In this document: piece by piece, positions 1 to 5,586 of the stretch
Layout: every line of letters begins with the position of its first letter
How positions within the stretch are numbered: the stretch's first letter is position 1
Assembly (NCBI GenBank): GCA_021790955.1
Contig: JAJYFI010000124.1
Span: 1-5,586, forward strand
DNA from: a bacterium
GTDB taxonomy: Bacteria > Elusimicrobiota > Elusimicrobia > UBA1565 > UBA9628
Reading direction: 5' to 3'
Length of the DNA: 5,586 nucleotides
Notes under the pieces: model-generated
What the model was told of the DNA's origin: nothing
Databases searched by the model: none
What the model saw: only the letters and a program-made list of their open reading frames with translations
Made by a program: the position numbers and the translations under genes

Positions 1-972
1 CTGAACCAGCTCCTTATCGAGTTGGACGGATTTGAGCAGAATAAAGGAATCGTCCTCATCGCCGCCACCAACCGCCCCGATGTCATCGATCCGGCCCTTC
101 TGCGCCCCGGGCGATTCGACCGCCAAGTCCACGTGCCCATCCCGCACTTGAAAGGCCGGGAGGAAATCCTTAAGGTCCATGCCCGCGGGGTCAAAATGGA
201 GGCGGACGCCGATCTCTCCCTTATCGCCCGCAGGACACCGGGATTCACCGGCGCGGACCTCGCCAACGTCGTCAACGAAGCGGCTTTGCTGGCCGCCCGG
301 CGGCGCAAGGAGGCGGTAGGGCTCGCCGAGCTTGACGAGTCGATCGAGCGGGTGATGGCGGGCCCCCAGAAGAGATCAAGCCTCATGAGCGACAAGGAAA
401 AGCGCGTCGTGGCGTACCACGAATCGGGCCATGCCCTCGTCGCCAAGCTCCTTCCGGAGACCGATCCCGTCCACAAGGTATCGATCGTCTCGCGCGGCCA
501 GGCTTTGGGCTATACGCTTCAGCTCCCGACGAGCGACAAGGTTCTCACGTCCAAGACCGAAATCCTCAACCGTCTCGCGGTCCTCCTCGGCGGGCGCTCC
601 GCGGAGGAACTCGTTTTTTCCGAAATCACGACCGGCGCGGCGGACGATCTCGCGAAAGCGTCGAGCTTCGCGATGAAAATGGTCACGGAATTCGGAATGA
701 GCGACAAGGTCGGCCCCCTTTCCCTCAAAAAACCCGACCAGGAGGTCTTTTTGGGACGGGACATCGTGCAAAAAGGGGGCTACTCGGAAAAAACGGCTCA
801 GCTCATCGACGAAGAGGTCAAGCGCATCGTGACCGAGGCCCAACAGCGGGCGCGCGAGCTTCTCGCCAAGCACAAAAACATCCTCGATACCATGGCCTCC
901 AAGCTTTTCGACAAGGAAATCCTGACCGGCGAAGACATCGATGGGATTCTCAAGGCTGGCGCCGTCGCCTAG
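1..972 (+). CDS. ftsH: ATP-dependent zinc metalloprotease FtsH, C-terminal part (5' end outside window)
   Basis: FtsH is a membrane-anchored hexameric AAA+ protease that unfolds and degrades misfolded membrane proteins and some short-lived regulators. The frame is open from base 1 and ends with TAG at 970-972, giving 323 visible residues, about half the usual length. The TTG at 22 is internal: the codons before it read LNQLLIE, the conserved stretch just after Walker B. Seen in order: the second region of homology with RPGRFDR (arginine fingers) near residues 35-41, the AAA lid with GFTGADLANVVNEAALLAARR-like sequence, the zinc motif HESGH at residues 140-144 (bases 418-432), and the probable third zinc ligand Asp216 in TTGAADD. 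The protein stops about 100 residues after this, with no long C-terminal tail. The transmembrane segments, Walker A and Walker B lie upstream of the window. The last 32 bases overlap glmM. Identity is secure. Confidence 0.97.
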   Translation: MNQLLIELDGFEQNKGIVLIAATNRPDVIDPALLRPGRFDRQVHVPIPHLKGREEILKVHARGVKMEADADLSLIARRTPGFTGADLANVVNEAALLAARRRKEAVGLAELDESIERVMAGPQKRSSLMSDKEKRVVAYHESGHALVAKLLPETDPVHKVSIVSRGQALGYTLQLPTSDKVLTSKTEILNRLAVLLGGRSAEELVFSEITTGAADDLAKASSFAMKMVTEFGMSDKVGPLSLKKPDQEVFLGRDIVQKGGYSEKTAQLIDEEVKRIVTEAQQRARELLAKHKNILDTMASKLFDKEILTGEDIDGILKAGAVA

Positions 973-2371
973 CCAACCCACCGCCACGCCGCGTCTTTTC
1001 GGCACCGACGGGATTCGCGGCATCCCGGGCGAGTTCCCCCTCGACCGCGAATCGGTCGCACGCATCGTCGCCGCGACGGCCGGAGTGATCGCGCGGGAAA
1101 GGCCTCGATCCGGCAACGGAGGGCCGCCGACGGCCCTGATCGTCCGAGACGGACGAAAGAGCGGCCCCGCCCTCGCCGCCGCAATCTCCAAGGGCCTTGA
1201 TCAAGCGGGGATCCGGGCCGTGGATCTCGGCATCCTGCCGACGCCCTCGCTTTCACGATTGGTGCCTCGGATGGGCGCCGCGCTAGGCGTCTCGATTTCG
1301 GCAAGCCACAACCCGGCACGCTATAACGGCCTCAAATTCTTCACGGCGGAAGGCTTCAAAATGCCGCAGGCATCGGAGGTCCGGGCGGAGAAGGAGTTTT
1401 TCCAGCCGTCTCGGCCGTTCTCGCACCCCAAGGCTGCCCCGCGCATGGAGCGATCCGACTCGGGCTTGAGGCTCTATCGCGACTTTTTGAGATCGAGCTT
1501 CCCCGCCCACCTCGACCTCAAGGGCCTGCGCTTGGTCGTGGACTGCTCCAACGGCGCCGCTTCGGCCCTGGCTCCGGATCTTTTCAGGAGCCTCGGGGCC
1601 GAGGTCGTGGCTCTTTCGGCACGGCCCGACGGGACGAACATCAACAAGGGCTGCGGCTCGGTCCACCCCGGACGCATGGTCCGCGCGACGAAATCCTCGC
1701 GGGCCTTCGCGGGATTGAGCTTTGACGGGGACGCAGACCGAGTCCTCCTCGCCGACAACGCGGGGCGGCTGTGGGACGGAGATTTTCTCCTCGCTTTCGC
1801 GGCCCGCGCCTTGCTTCGCCGGCGGCTTCTTCGTCGCGGCAAAGTGGTCGTCACGACGATGTCCAACTATGCGCTTTTGAGGCACCTCGATTCCCTCGGC
1901 ATCGCGACCGTCCAGGTCCCGGTGGGAGACCGTCACGTTTCCGAGGCCCTGGACCGCGAGAACCTGAGCCTTGGCGGGGAACCCTCGGGGCACCTGATTT
2001 TTTGGGATTGGGCCAAAACCGGGGACGGCCTCCTGACCGCGCTTCACACGCTCGCCTTCGCCCGCTCCGAAGGCTGCCCCCTATCGAAGCTCCGGCCGGC
2101 CTACATCCCCGTCCCCCAGACCATTCTCAACGTTCCGGCGTCCCGAAAGCCGCCTCTCGAGTCCCTGCGGCGTTTCCAAGCGGCGCTCAAGCGGGAGGAA
2201 ACCGCGCTCAGGGGTTCCGGCCGGATCGTGGCGCGCTATTCGGGAACGGAACCCCTGCTGCGCCTGATGGTGGAGGGGCCGGGAGCCGGCCGCGTCCGGG
2301 CGGTCGCCCGGGCGCTCGGCGCCGTCTATCTTAATGAAACCAGCGAGGAGGCGGATTGGGATGAACTTTGA
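941..2371 (+). CDS. glmM: Phosphoglucosamine mutase GlmM
   Basis: GlmM interconverts glucosamine-6-phosphate and glucosamine-1-phosphate in the cytoplasm, the step after GlmS on the way to UDP-GlcNAc. All four phosphohexomutase signatures are visible: FGTDGIRG at residues 20-27, the phosphoserine loop SASHNP with catalytic Ser122, the Mg-binding DGDADR at 262-267, the sugar-recognition GEPSGH at 346-351, and the phosphate loop RYSGTEP at 432-438. DGTNINKGCGS is also typical of GlmM rather than PgmA-type mutases. At 476 residues it is longer than the usual roughly 445-450. Part of the excess is a Pro/Ser/Thr-rich N-terminal lead of about 15 residues, part a short insert (RERPRSGNGG) before RDGRKSG, where most relatives read RDTRxSG. 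ATG 941 is the only ATG, GTG or TTG in frame before the conserved core and lies inside ftsH. Its upstream GGCGAAG is a weak ribosome binding site, so coupling to ftsH translation is likely. The end overlaps pdxJ by 11 bases. Confidence 0.96.
   Translation: MGFSRLAPSPSQPTATPRLFGTDGIRGIPGEFPLDRESVARIVAATAGVIARERPRSGNGGPPTALIVRDGRKSGPALAAAISKGLDQAGIRAVDLGILPTPSLSRLVPRMGAALGVSISASHNPARYNGLKFFTAEGFKMPQASEVRAEKEFFQPSRPFSHPKAAPRMERSDSGLRLYRDFLRSSFPAHLDLKGLRLVVDCSNGAASALAPDLFRSLGAEVVALSARPDGTNINKGCGSVHPGRMVRATKSSRAFAGLSFDGDADRVLLADNAGRLWDGDFLLAFAARALLRRRLLRRGKVVVTTMSNYALLRHLDSLGIATVQVPVGDRHVSEALDRENLSLGGEPSGHLIFWDWAKTGDGLLTALHTLAFARSEGCPLSKLRPAYIPVPQTILNVPASRKPPLESLRRFQAALKREETALRGSGRIVARYSGTEPLLRLMVEGPGAGRVRAVARALGAVYLNETSEEADWDEL
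2345..2351 (+). promoter_or_regulatory. Ribosome binding site deciding the pdxJ start
   Basis: GAGGAGG lies 9 bases before ATG 2361, a near-perfect Shine-Dalgarno match at normal spacing. It is inside the 3' end of glmM. It favours ATG 2361 over the upstream in-frame ATG at 2334, which would put this motif inside the coding region and add nine residues (MKPARRRIG) not expected before the PdxJ core. Confidence 0.8.
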
Positions 2372-3095
2372 AAACAGGCAGGTCAAGCTCGGCGTGAACG
2401 TCGACCATTTGGCCACGTTGCGGCAAGCGCGCCGCGACGTCCAGCCCGATCCGGTCGCGGCCGCCAAGCTGGCGCGGCAAGCCGGCGCGGACATGATCGT
2501 CGTCCATCTGCGCCGCGACCGGCGCCATATCCAGGACCAGGACCTCTTCACGCTCTGCCGTCTCAGGGGAAAAACTCACGTCGAAGTCTGCACGGACCCC
2601 GCCCTGCTGGCCGTCGTGGCCAAGGCCAAGCCCGCCTCCGCTTGCCTCGTGCCGGAACGCCCCGGCGAAATCTCGACTGAGGGAGGGATCAAGCTTTCTG
2701 ACGGCGGCGGACGATCGGTCGGACGGGCGATCGCGCGCCTTAAGAAGGCGGGGATTGGCGCCAGTCTCTTTGTCGACCCGGAAGCCGCCGCCGTCCGCAT
2801 GGCCAAAAGCCTCGGAGCCGACACGGTCGAGCTCTGCACGACGTCTTATGCCGCGGCGGAGAATCCCCGCGAAGCGAAGACGGCCCTCGAAAAGCTGGAT
2901 TTGGCCGCCTATCTCGCCTATGAACTCGGCCTCCGCGTGCACGCGGGGCACGACCTCGACTACGAAAACGTCCGGCCAGTAGCCGGCATCGCCCATCTCG
3001 AGGCCGTCAACGTCGGATTTTCGATCGTGGCCCGCTCCGTCTTCGTGGGGTTGAAGCCTGCGGTCGCCGAGATGAAAAAACTTCTGGCCCTCTAA
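2361..3095 (+). CDS. pdxJ: Pyridoxine 5'-phosphate synthase PdxJ
   Basis: PdxJ condenses 1-deoxy-D-xylulose 5-phosphate with 3-amino-2-oxopropyl phosphate to form pyridoxine 5'-phosphate, the last ring-building step of the DXP-dependent vitamin B6 route. It is a cytoplasmic TIM barrel. From ATG 2361 the protein is 244 residues, matching the family. Residues equivalent to E. coli positions are visible: Asn13 and His16 in GVNVDH, Arg24, the catalytic His49 and nearby Arg51 and His56 in VHLRRDRRHI, catalytic Glu75 in HVEVCTDP, STEGG at 105-109, and catalytic His197 in HAGHDL. Two positions differ from E. coli in the aminoacetone-phosphate site: Asp198 where E. coli has Gly194, and Phe220 (NVGFSI) where E. 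coli has His216 (NIGHAI). Both follow from my alignment by eye. The start overlaps glmM by 11 bases and has a strong ribosome binding site. The stop is 7 bases before glmS. Identity is secure; full activity is inferred. Confidence 0.95.
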   Translation: MNFENRQVKLGVNVDHLATLRQARRDVQPDPVAAAKLARQAGADMIVVHLRRDRRHIQDQDLFTLCRLRGKTHVEVCTDPALLAVVAKAKPASACLVPERPGEISTEGGIKLSDGGGRSVGRAIARLKKAGIGASLFVDPEAAAVRMAKSLGADTVELCTTSYAAAENPREAKTALEKLDLAAYLAYELGLRVHAGHDLDYENVRPVAGIAHLEAVNVGFSIVARSVFVGLKPAVAEMKKLLAL

Positions 3096-3102
3096 ACACG
3101 CG

Positions 3103-4962
3103 ATGTGCGGCATCATCGGCTACGTAGGGGAAAAAGCGGCCGTTCCGATCGTTCTCGAGGGTTTGCGGCGCCTTGAATACCGCGGTTACGACTCCGCGGG
3201 CGTCGCCGTCCTGACCAACGGCGCGATCGAGCGGCGCCGAACCGCCGGCAAGGTGTCGGCGCTCCGGAACCTTCTCGCGCGCGCCCCCCTTCCGGGGACG
3301 ACGGCCATCGGCCATACCCGCTGGGCCACGCACGGAAGCCCCAAGGAAGAGAACGCCCATCCACATTCGGACTGCACGGGCGGCCTCGTCGTCATTCACA
3401 ACGGCATCATCGAAAACTATCTCGACCTTCGCGCGGACCTCCTCCGACGAGGGCATCGCTTCGCCTCCGAGACGGACACGGAGGTGGTGGCTCACTGGCT
3501 CGAGGAAACGCTCAAAAAGAGCCCGGCCCCCGGCAGCCCCAAAGAAGCTGAGGCGGCCGTGGTCGCGGCCCTCCAGGCGGCCACTCAGACCCTGCGAGGA
3601 GCCTACGCCTTGGCCATCCTCTGGAACAAGGCCCCGGGAATCATCGTCTGCGCGAAGACCGCCTCTCCCCTCGTCGTCGGCCTCGGGAGGGATGAAAATT
3701 TCCTCGCCTCGGACGCGCCGGCCTTCCTTTCCCACACCCGACGGGCCGTCTACCTGGAGGACGGCGAGATGGCCGTCCTGAGCCGCGGCCGTTGCCGCCT
3801 GATGCGTTTCGACGGCAAGCCGCTTGCGCGACGGCCCGTCGAAATTCCGTGGAATCATTCCATGGCGGAGAAGGGTGGGTTCCGGCATTTCATGCTCAAG
3901 GAGATTTTCGACCAGCCCCAGGCGATCGAGGACACCCTGCGCGGGCGAGTCCCCTTTTCGGGACTCAATTTCGAGAGGGAGACAGGCCTGACGCCCCGCG
4001 TCCTTTCGCGCGTCAAGCGCGTGCGGCTCATCGGCTGCGGCACGGCCTACCATGCCTGCCTCGTCGGCCGCTACTGGATGGAGTCGCTCGCCGGCCTCTC
4101 CGCCGACGCCGAAACGGCCTCAGAGTACCGCTACCGGGAATCGGTCATGCCGCCGGGCGAGCTCGTGATCGCGGTCAGCCAGTCCGGCGAGACCGCCGAC
4201 ACGCTGGGCGCGGCGAGAATGGCGCGCGCCCGCGGCGCCAAGGTGCTCGCGGTGACGAACTGCCTCGGCTCGGCGCTCGCCCGCGAGGCGGATTTCTCCC
4301 TTTTCACCCGATGCGGCCCCGAACTCGGCGTCGCATCGACCAAAGCCTTCACCGGCCAGATGGCGGCCTTGGTCGTCGTGGCGGCGCGCTTGGGGCTCGC
4401 GCGCCGGGCGCTTGCCCGCGCGCGGGCCTCCGAACTCGCGAACGCCCTCCTCTCCCTCCCCTCCGCCGCCGCGGGGGCCCTCAAGCTCGGCGCGGAGATC
4501 CTCAAGATCGCCCGGCAACTGCGCCGCGCCGAGGACTTCTTCTACATCGGGCGCGACCTCAACTACGCCGTAGCCTTGGAGGGGGCGCTCAAGCTCAAGG
4601 AAATCTCCTATCTTCACGCGGAAGGATACGCCGGAGGGGAGCTCAAACACGGCCCGATCGCCCTCATCGAGAAAGGAGTCCCCGTCGTCGCCCTCGCGAC
4701 AAGATCGCGGCTGCGCGACAAGATCGCCGGCGCCGTCTCGGAGGTCAAGGCCCGGGGCGCCCGCCTCATCGCGGTCCAGACAGAAGGCGATCCACCGTTG
4801 CACGGCGCCGACGCGATCCTTTGGCTGCCCGATATCTCGGAAATTCTATCCCCCATCCTGGCTGTCATTCCGCTCCAGCTCCTGGCCTATCACATCGCGC
4901 ATCTGCGCGGCTGCGACGTGGACCAGCCCCGCAACCTTGCCAAAAGCGTCACGGTGGAGTAA
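3103..4962 (+). CDS. glmS: Glutamine-fructose-6-phosphate aminotransferase (isomerizing), GlmS
   Basis: GlmS makes glucosamine-6-phosphate from fructose-6-phosphate and glutamine, the committed step of amino-sugar synthesis; its product is the substrate of GlmM in the same cluster. The protein is 619 residues (E. coli 609). The N-terminal glutaminase domain begins with Cys2, the nucleophile exposed after Met removal, followed by RRLEYRGYDSAG, HTRWATHG at 71-78, HNGIIEN at 99-105 and SETDTE with Asp125. About ten extra residues (SPAPGSPKEAEAA) lie near residue 145. The first SIS domain starts near IGCGTAYH at 310-317 and has SQSGETADT at 359-367. The second SIS domain carries LKLKEISYLHAEGYAGGELKHG-like sequence with Lys497, Glu500 and His516, matching the isomerase residues of E. 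coli. The C-terminus ends LAKSVTVE with the sugar-binding Lys614. The 7-base gap upstream leaves no room for a glmS ribozyme, and no clear ribosome binding site precedes ATG 3103. Confidence 0.97.
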   Translation: MCGIIGYVGEKAAVPIVLEGLRRLEYRGYDSAGVAVLTNGAIERRRTAGKVSALRNLLARAPLPGTTAIGHTRWATHGSPKEENAHPHSDCTGGLVVIHNGIIENYLDLRADLLRRGHRFASETDTEVVAHWLEETLKKSPAPGSPKEAEAAVVAALQAATQTLRGAYALAILWNKAPGIIVCAKTASPLVVGLGRDENFLASDAPAFLSHTRRAVYLEDGEMAVLSRGRCRLMRFDGKPLARRPVEIPWNHSMAEKGGFRHFMLKEIFDQPQAIEDTLRGRVPFSGLNFERETGLTPRVLSRVKRVRLIGCGTAYHACLVGRYWMESLAGLSADAETASEYRYRESVMPPGELVIAVSQSGETADTLGAARMARARGAKVLAVTNCLGSALAREADFSLFTRCGPELGVASTKAFTGQMAALVVVAARLGLARRALARARASELANALLSLPSAAAGALKLGAEILKIARQLRRAEDFFYIGRDLNYAVALEGALKLKEISYLHAEGYAGGELKHGPIALIEKGVPVVALATRSRLRDKIAGAVSEVKARGARLIAVQTEGDPPLHGADAILWLPDISEILSPILAVIPLQLLAYHIAHLRGCDVDQPRNLAKSVTVE

Positions 4963-5329
4963 GAAGAGGAAGGCGCCGGCTCGAACCCGCCTGGGCCTCG
5001 ACATCGTCGAGGTCGACCGGATACGGGCCATCGCCAGGCGCGCGCCTCTTTTTATCTCCCGGATTTTCGCGCCCGAGGAGATCCGCTATTGCAAAGCGAA
5101 GAAAAAGCCCTGGCCCCACTTCGCGGCGCGCTTCGCGGCCAAGGAAGCCGTATGGAAGGCCCTCGGGCACGGCGGCGTCGCTTTGCGGGATATCCGCGTC
5201 GAGCGGGACGACCATGGACGTCCCTACGTTTTAGTCAAAGGCCGGTTGCGCCCGGACATCTCCCTTTCCCTGACGCATACGGAGCGGTACGCCGCGGCGG
5301 TCGCGACGTCGGGGGAGGCGTCCCCATGA
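4937..5329 (+). CDS. acpS: Holo-[acyl-carrier-protein] synthase AcpS (start uncertain)
   Basis: AcpS transfers the 4'-phosphopantetheine arm of CoA to a serine of apo acyl carrier protein, activating it for fatty-acid synthesis; the family acts as a cytoplasmic trimer. The core reads LGLDIVEVDRI near the N-terminus with Mg-binding Asp22, then IFAPEEIRYC, then RFAAKEAVWKALG with the second Mg ligand Glu70, and SLSLTHTERYAAAVA at the end, the usual closing strand. The core fits the typical 110-125 residues. The start is unclear. The only ATG, GTG or TTG in frame is TTG 4937, inside glmS, which adds a basic lead (PKASRWSKKRKAPART) of about 17 residues not usual in the family and has no good ribosome binding site. 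A CTG at 4991, just before the conserved core, is the alternative, with a purine-rich stretch 17 bases upstream. The stop overlaps the nnrD start by 4 bases (ATGA). Product is confident, start is not. Confidence 0.9.
   Translation: MPKASRWSKKRKAPARTRLGLDIVEVDRIRAIARRAPLFISRIFAPEEIRYCKAKKKPWPHFAARFAAKEAVWKALGHGGVALRDIRVERDDHGRPYVLVKGRLRPDISLSLTHTERYAAAVATSGEASP
4966..4973 (+). promoter_or_regulatory. Shine-Dalgarno-like GAGGAAGG just after the glmS stop
   Basis: GAGGAAGG follows the glmS stop codon (TAA 4960-4962) almost directly and looks like the acpS ribosome binding site. No ATG, GTG or TTG follows at normal spacing in the acpS frame; the nearest candidate is CTG 4991, 17 bases downstream, which is long. 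It may be chance, since the same bases encode lysines and arginines if translation starts at TTG 4937. Confidence 0.35.
5311..5318 (+). promoter_or_regulatory. Ribosome binding site of nnrD
   Basis: GGGGGAGG ends 7 bases before ATG 5326, inside the 3' end of acpS. Together with the ATGA stop/start overlap it supports the chosen start and translational coupling to acpS. Confidence 0.7.
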
Positions 5330-5586
5330 CGGCGAAATCATCCGTCGCGTCCTTGCGCCGCGCCCTCATGCCGCGTTCGCCGGAGGACCATAAAGGGGTT
5401 TTTGGGCATGCGCTCATCGTCGGAGGCTCCCGGGGAATGCTCGGCGCGGCCATCCTCGCGACTCGCGCGGCCCTTCGGTCGGGGGCGGGTCTGGTGACCC
5501 TGGCCCTCCCGCGCAGCCTCCAGGACGCCGCCGCGGCGGCCGTCCCCGAGGCCCTGACGCTCGGGCTTCCCGAATCCTCGGCCGGG
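5326..5586 (+). CDS. nnrD: ADP-dependent NAD(P)H-hydrate dehydratase NnrD, N-terminal part (3' end outside window)
   Basis: NnrD belongs to the ribokinase-like YjeF C-terminal family and uses ADP (or ATP in eukaryotes) to dehydrate the damaged S-form of NAD(P)H hydrate back to NAD(P)H. The 87 visible codons run open to the window edge; the full domain is usually about 270-290 residues. Visible is the characteristic N-terminal half-motif: HKGVFGHALIVGGSRGMLGA at residues 22-41, then ATRAALRSGAGLVTLALP at 45-62, a glycine-rich nucleotide-fold opening shared by the family. The ATG overlaps the acpS stop (ATGA) and has a good ribosome binding site, so the protein begins about 20 residues before this motif. 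It therefore lacks the YjeF N-terminal NAD(P)HX epimerase domain that precedes it in E. coli-type fused Nnr proteins. Proximity to acpS is a known arrangement for this gene. The catalytic Asp and ATP/ADP site residues are beyond the window. Confidence 0.9.
   Translation, partial: MTAKSSVASLRRALMPRSPEDHKGVFGHALIVGGSRGMLGAAILATRAALRSGAGLVTLALPRSLQDAAAAAVPEALTLGLPESSAG

Larger units (their letters stand above)
1..5586 (+). other. Six-gene co-directional cluster, probably one operon
   Basis: All six genes point the same way. Junctions are: ftsH/glmM overlap of 32 bases, glmM/pdxJ overlap of 11, pdxJ/glmS gap of 7 (3096-3102), glmS/acpS overlap of 26 if acpS starts at TTG 4937 or a 28-base gap if at CTG 4991, acpS/nnrD overlap of 4. 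No junction has space for a terminator, so one transcript with translational coupling is inferred. The operon promoter must lie before the window, unless one sits inside a coding region. Confidence 0.8.

Noticed and set aside
376..1191. A 271-codon open frame on the - strand opposite ftsH and glmM
   Set aside because: Lies wholly opposite conserved sequence of two real genes and shows no family motif.
1283..2047. A 254-codon open frame on the - strand opposite glmM
   Set aside because: Shadow of the conserved GlmM motifs in a high-G+C region; composition unlike a real protein.
2334..2360. Upstream ATG as the pdxJ start
   Set aside because: It would add nine residues not expected in PdxJ, and the strong GAGGAGG motif is correctly spaced for ATG 2361 instead.
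3096..3102. Possible regulatory RNA or terminator between pdxJ and glmS
   Set aside because: Seven bases are too few, and I see no hairpin followed by a T-run nearby.
3007..4053. A 348-codon open frame on the - strand opposite glmS
   Set aside because: Antisense shadow of a conserved gene; no recognisable domain and no sign of its own ribosome binding site.
4696..4727. A 13-base direct repeat, GCGACAAGATCGC, at 4696-4708 and 4715-4727 inside glmS
   Set aside because: The copies are 19 bases apart and so in different frames, there are only two, and the encoded protein aligns with the family without an obvious indel. Chance similarity or a small old duplication.
3792..5234. A 480-codon open frame on the + strand overlapping glmS and acpS
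   Set aside because: Its translation is Arg/Pro-rich without family motifs and it overlaps two clearly recognised genes. Long empty frames like this are expected in high-G+C coding DNA.

Overview
This window is almost entirely protein-coding. It carries six genes on the + strand, packed as one likely transcription unit: ftsH (3' part only), glmM, pdxJ, glmS, acpS and nnrD (5' part only). Neighbouring genes overlap (by 32, 11, about 26 and 4 bases) or are separated by 7 bases (pdxJ/glmS), so no stretch can hold an independent promoter, riboswitch or terminator of ordinary size outside coding sequence. I see no RNA gene, mobile element, CRISPR array or substantial repeat.

Region by region: 1-972 is the end of the FtsH membrane protease (end of the AAA+ domain plus the whole zinc-peptidase domain). 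941-2371 is phosphoglucosamine mutase GlmM. 2361-3095 is pyridoxine 5'-phosphate synthase PdxJ. 3103-4962 is glucosamine-6-phosphate synthase GlmS. About 4937-5329 is holo-[acyl-carrier-protein] synthase AcpS, with an uncertain start. From 5326 to the window edge is the N-terminal part of the ADP-dependent NAD(P)H-hydrate dehydratase NnrD, apparently without a fused epimerase domain.

The genes form a housekeeping set. GlmS makes glucosamine-6-phosphate and GlmM converts it to glucosamine-1-phosphate, two consecutive steps toward UDP-GlcNAc for peptidoglycan and, where present, lipopolysaccharide. AcpS activates acyl carrier protein for fatty-acid synthesis. PdxJ makes a vitamin B6 vitamer, NnrD repairs damaged NAD(P)H, and FtsH is membrane proteolysis. 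In E. coli, ftsH-folP-glmM and pdxJ-acpS are two separate loci. Here they are merged, folP is absent and glmS sits between pdxJ and acpS.

The organism is a bacterium of high G+C content (about two thirds by eye). PdxJ implies the DXP-dependent B6 route, typical of Gram-negative groups. The order resembles deltaproteobacterial-type and other deep-branching clusters. Elusimicrobiota is one guess, but the taxon cannot be fixed from the sequence alone. I find no undescribed system. The points worth a second look are substitutions in the PdxJ aminoacetone-phosphate site, the unusual starts of acpS and glmM, the leaderless-looking glmS junction, the stand-alone NnrD and the gene order.
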